A stretch of 64,000 nucleotides of DNA from positions 1,116,001 to 1,180,000 of the forward strand of contig JAJKFH010000611.1 in the NCBI GenBank assembly GCA_023333565.1, read 5' to 3'. Source of the stretch: Puffinus mauretanicus (lineage: Eukaryota; Chordata; Aves; Procellariiformes; Procellariidae). Under the pieces are notes generated by a model. That model searched no databases. It was given only the letters and a program-made list of their open reading frames with translations, and was not told where the DNA came from. How positions within the stretch are numbered: position 1 is the first letter of the stretch; every line of letters starts with the position of its first letter. Positions 63,201 through 64,000 of this stretch are shown here, piece by piece. A program made the translations under genes and the position numbers.

Positions 63201-63720
63201 CATAGCTTGGTCCGCTTCAGCAGCAAGAGGGGCAGGAGGAGGACAAGAGACAGAGCACCTCCCTGCAGCCCAACAATCACAGAGAGCAGACATCAATCAG
63301 CCTCAAGAGACTCTGTGAGCGCCTGAAAGCAAAACGACTCATCCCCTCCCTCCCTATGTGAGGGTCTTTGTAAAATCTCAGTCTAACATTTCAGTCCTGG
63401 GCTGAGATCCAGTGTGCAGACTCAGTCAAAAACCTCATGAAGAATCAGAGTTCTGGCCACTGTTAGTGAACATCAGCTAAGCCCTGCTTGTATAATAAAA
63501 GTAAAATTCCACTGTGTAAGTCATTATTCTTACAAATATATTCCACTCCTGAAACAGCCCTTACAGTTAGAGACTGTGTATAATAATATGGATACCCTGC
63601 TTGTAATGTTGATGGCAGTGTCAGACTGGCTCCTTCTTTGCTTCCTTCTTTCCATGTTCTGCCCATAATCTGTGGTTAGGAGACGTCTGTCAGCCATATC
63701 ATTCTGGGACTTAGAGATTT
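48135..63720 (-). CDS. SYTL3: Synaptotagmin-like protein 3 (Slp3), 3' part of gene, nine coding exons
   Basis: Slp3 is a Rab27 effector that docks secretory vesicles or lytic granules at the plasma membrane. Joined minus-strand exons: 63720-63596, 59858-59715, 56947-56769, 54549-54447, 52390-52220, 52011-51912, 50740-50632, 49730-49525, 48265-48135. They form one open frame of 421 residues plus stop; all phases agree. Linker motifs ISKSQNDM and RRSQSDTAIN, C2A (from GEIEFAIRY; CKNLAYGEEKKKKCNPYVK) and C2B (from SGELLVSARL; FGAKNLP, ACPQWKHLFVFDGVTPAQL, LTVWDQSAFGSSD) match human SYTL3 as I remember it, including the ending LVLH, here extended by eight residues. The N-terminal Rab27-binding domain, zinc finger and start codon are beyond 64000. 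The gene is convergent with EZR. Confidence 0.95.
48266..49524 (-). other. SYTL3: SYTL3 intron before the last exon
   Basis: 1.26 kb, no recognisable element or further exon. Confidence 0.85.
49525..49730 (-). CDS. SYTL3: SYTL3 coding exon, central C2B
   Basis: 206 bases. It encodes SLILPDQAEVKQKSPVLKKE, ACPQWKHLFVFDGVTPAQLQ and LTVWDQSAFGSSDQFLGGAK, close to human SYTL3. The reading frame from the previous exon requires the acceptor GGGGAAG/T at 49730; a better-looking acceptor CCTTCCAG 17 bases further in would shift the frame. Donor GTAAGT. Confidence 0.92.
49731..50631 (-). other. SYTL3: SYTL3 intron
   Basis: 901 bases; contains a T12 run near 50330 and nothing else distinctive. Confidence 0.85.
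50632..50740 (-). CDS. SYTL3: SYTL3 coding exon, start of C2B
   Basis: 109 bases encoding KKEQGVPNCQLQVMIFGAKN and LPMLRSAGMPNLFVKG, the first C2B strands. The loop lacks the aspartates that bind calcium in classical C2 domains. Acceptor CTGTTTCAG, donor GTATGT. Confidence 0.93.
50741..51911 (-). other. SYTL3: SYTL3 intron
   Basis: 1.17 kb with no recognised element. Confidence 0.85.
51912..52011 (-). CDS. SYTL3: SYTL3 coding exon, C2A-C2B linker
   Basis: 100 bases encoding LEKPEDDLIQYSGELLVSAR and LSVPAQYKNFQFE. GELLVSARL is the usual first strand of a Slp C2B domain. Acceptor TTTCTTCAG, donor GTATAA. Confidence 0.93.
52220..52390 (-). CDS. SYTL3: SYTL3 coding exon, second half of C2A
   Basis: 171 bases, phase 0, encoding YKIEYSQLGSRQLQISVWHA, YRVFLGEVVIPLAAWNFED and QLFNWYKLKAK. 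The VFLGEV.IPL.WDFED-type block is strongly Slp-like. Acceptor TCTTTCTAG, donor GTGATT. Confidence 0.95.
52391..54446 (-). other. SYTL3: SYTL3 intron (2.1 kb)
   Basis: Non-coding; no recognisable element. Short open frames on both strands look random. Confidence 0.85.
54447..54549 (-). CDS. SYTL3: SYTL3 coding exon, central C2A
   Basis: 103 bases encoding YVKVYLLPNKSPRSKRKTAV and KKSTVDPEFDETLK, the conserved C2 core with the polybasic SKRKT strand. Acceptor TTCTATCTACAAG, donor GTACTG. Confidence 0.95.
54550..56768 (-). other. SYTL3: SYTL3 intron with unexplained ORF
   Basis: 2.2 kb AT-rich intron holding an isolated, higher-GC open frame at 55885-56193 in the same orientation as SYTL3 (listed separately). 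Nothing else recognised. Confidence 0.85.
55885..56193 (-). other. Unrecognised 102-codon ORF inside a SYTL3 intron
   Basis: Minus-strand open frame of 102 codons. The last 80 or so residues look protein-like: a cysteine cluster in LITCSCPCCHTVFEHL, then a charged stretch (MAFAHLAEDVHKDELGDERA) and the ending QQLMKQGSLGALQKWVKVL, stop TAA. Local GC is higher than the AT-rich intron around it. I do not recognise the family. It is not part of the conserved SYTL3 frame. It could be a processed-pseudogene fragment, an alternative exon or chance. Confidence 0.35.
56769..56947 (-). CDS. SYTL3: SYTL3 coding exon, start of C2A
   Basis: 179 bases encoding GSLYSLNSTCTESGNFGKAN, VMGEIEFAIRYIFKACILEI and CIKGCKNLAYGEEKKKKCN. 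Nearly identical to human SYTL3 in GEIEFAI and CKNLAYGEEKKKKCNPYVK. Acceptor TCTTTTCTTAG, donor GTAAGT. Confidence 0.96.
56948..59714 (-). other. SYTL3: SYTL3 intron (2.8 kb)
   Basis: Non-coding; it contains a duplicated AT-rich segment at 59449-59504. No other exon recognised. Confidence 0.85.
59449..59504. repeat. Tandem duplication, period 34
   Basis: CTATCAATTATTCATTATTA (one base differs in the second copy) recurs 34 bases later with a 12-base spacer GGGTATATCCGT. In a SYTL3 intron. Confidence 0.88.
59715..59858 (-). CDS. SYTL3: SYTL3 coding exon, linker before C2A
   Basis: 144 bases, phase 0, 48 residues starting MKSTPSLQQLNTGAQNDSEI and ending SDAVFCDGRKH. The length and place match the poorly conserved human linker that ends FRH before GSL. 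The initial Met is internal, not a start. Acceptor TTTCTTACAG, donor GTAAGT. An acidic EEEED run is present. Confidence 0.88.
59859..63595 (-). other. SYTL3: SYTL3 intron (3.7 kb)
   Basis: AT-rich, non-coding. A GC-richer stretch around 63190-63360 has no recognised function. A candidate exon near 62400-62540 was considered and rejected. Confidence 0.8.
63596..63720 (-). CDS. SYTL3: SYTL3 coding exon, linker (first visible)
   Basis: 125 bases, beginning with two bases of a Lys codon. It encodes ISKSQNDMADRRLLTTDYGQ and NMERRKQRRSQSDTAINITS plus Arg. ISKSQNDM and RRSQSDTAIN match human SYTL3. Acceptor TTTTCACTTCAG is good; donor GTATCC is weak but the frame and the homology fix it. Confidence 0.92.
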
Positions 63721-64000
63721 CTGAAGTGAAAATAAAGAGAGAAGTCACTATAACAAACATTGCAAGCAATCCTGTAGATTTATAGGCTAATTCTGTAGCT
63801 TTCAAACTTTTATCCTGCAATTTTAGTATTGATCTCCTAAGAGTAAGAAACAGATGGGAAGGCAAGTATTTGTCCCATTTTTTATAATTATATTTTGCCT
63901 ACCTAAATCTTTCTTGCTGCTTCAACTGGAAATTTTACTCCTTGCTTCCTATCATTACAGCTGCTGCAAGGAATTGCTGTATGCTATCAAATACAGTTTC
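63721..64000 (-). other. SYTL3: SYTL3 intron, continues past the right edge
   Basis: 280 bases with no exon encoding the next expected upstream segment. The remaining 5' exons must lie outside the window. Confidence 0.8.

Noticed and set aside
63721..64000. Search for the next upstream SYTL3 exon
   Set aside because: No splice-flanked frame resembling the human segment before LSKSQND was found in the remaining 280 bases.

Overview
The window is vertebrate nuclear DNA, most probably from a bird. The genes are split by GT-AG introns, there is a CpG-island promoter, and two fragments of CR1 non-LTR retrotransposons (the main interspersed repeat of bird genomes) are present, with no mammalian Alu, B1 or L1 sequence noticed. 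The compact gene sizes also favour a bird; CR1 is found in other sauropsids too, so a reptile is not strictly excluded. Species cannot be told from the sequence alone.

Layout. 1 to about 350: a decayed CR1 ORF2 fragment on the minus strand, running off the left edge. About 350 to 8430: intergenic DNA in which I recognise no gene. 8430-9880: a CpG island with GC boxes and an AP-1 site. 9276-45670, plus strand: a complete EZR (ezrin) gene with 13 coding exons, 1761 coding bases and 586 residues, followed by a 3' UTR of about 1.3 kb ending near 47005. 48135-63720, minus strand: the last nine coding exons of SYTL3 (synaptotagmin-like protein 3, Slp3), encoding 421 residues with both C2 domains. 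Its 3' UTR probably ends near 47440, so the genes lie tail to tail with only about 0.4 kb between their 3' ends. The N-terminal Rab27-binding part of SYTL3 lies beyond the right edge.

Convergent EZR and SYTL3 are also neighbours in human chromosome 6q25, so the window is an ordinary conserved syntenic block. Ezrin links membranes to cortical actin and Slp3 links Rab27 vesicles to the plasma membrane; both act at the cell cortex, but nothing here shows that they are co-regulated.

Introns contain many short tandem duplications (periods about 18-46 bases), homopolymer and A/C-only tracts, and two clear hairpins. I found no undescribed multi-gene system. The observations most worth a second look are an unexplained 102-codon ORF inside a SYTL3 intron, two competing splice acceptors at the C2B exon of SYTL3, and an overlapping upstream ORF and possible 3' splice site in the EZR 5' region.
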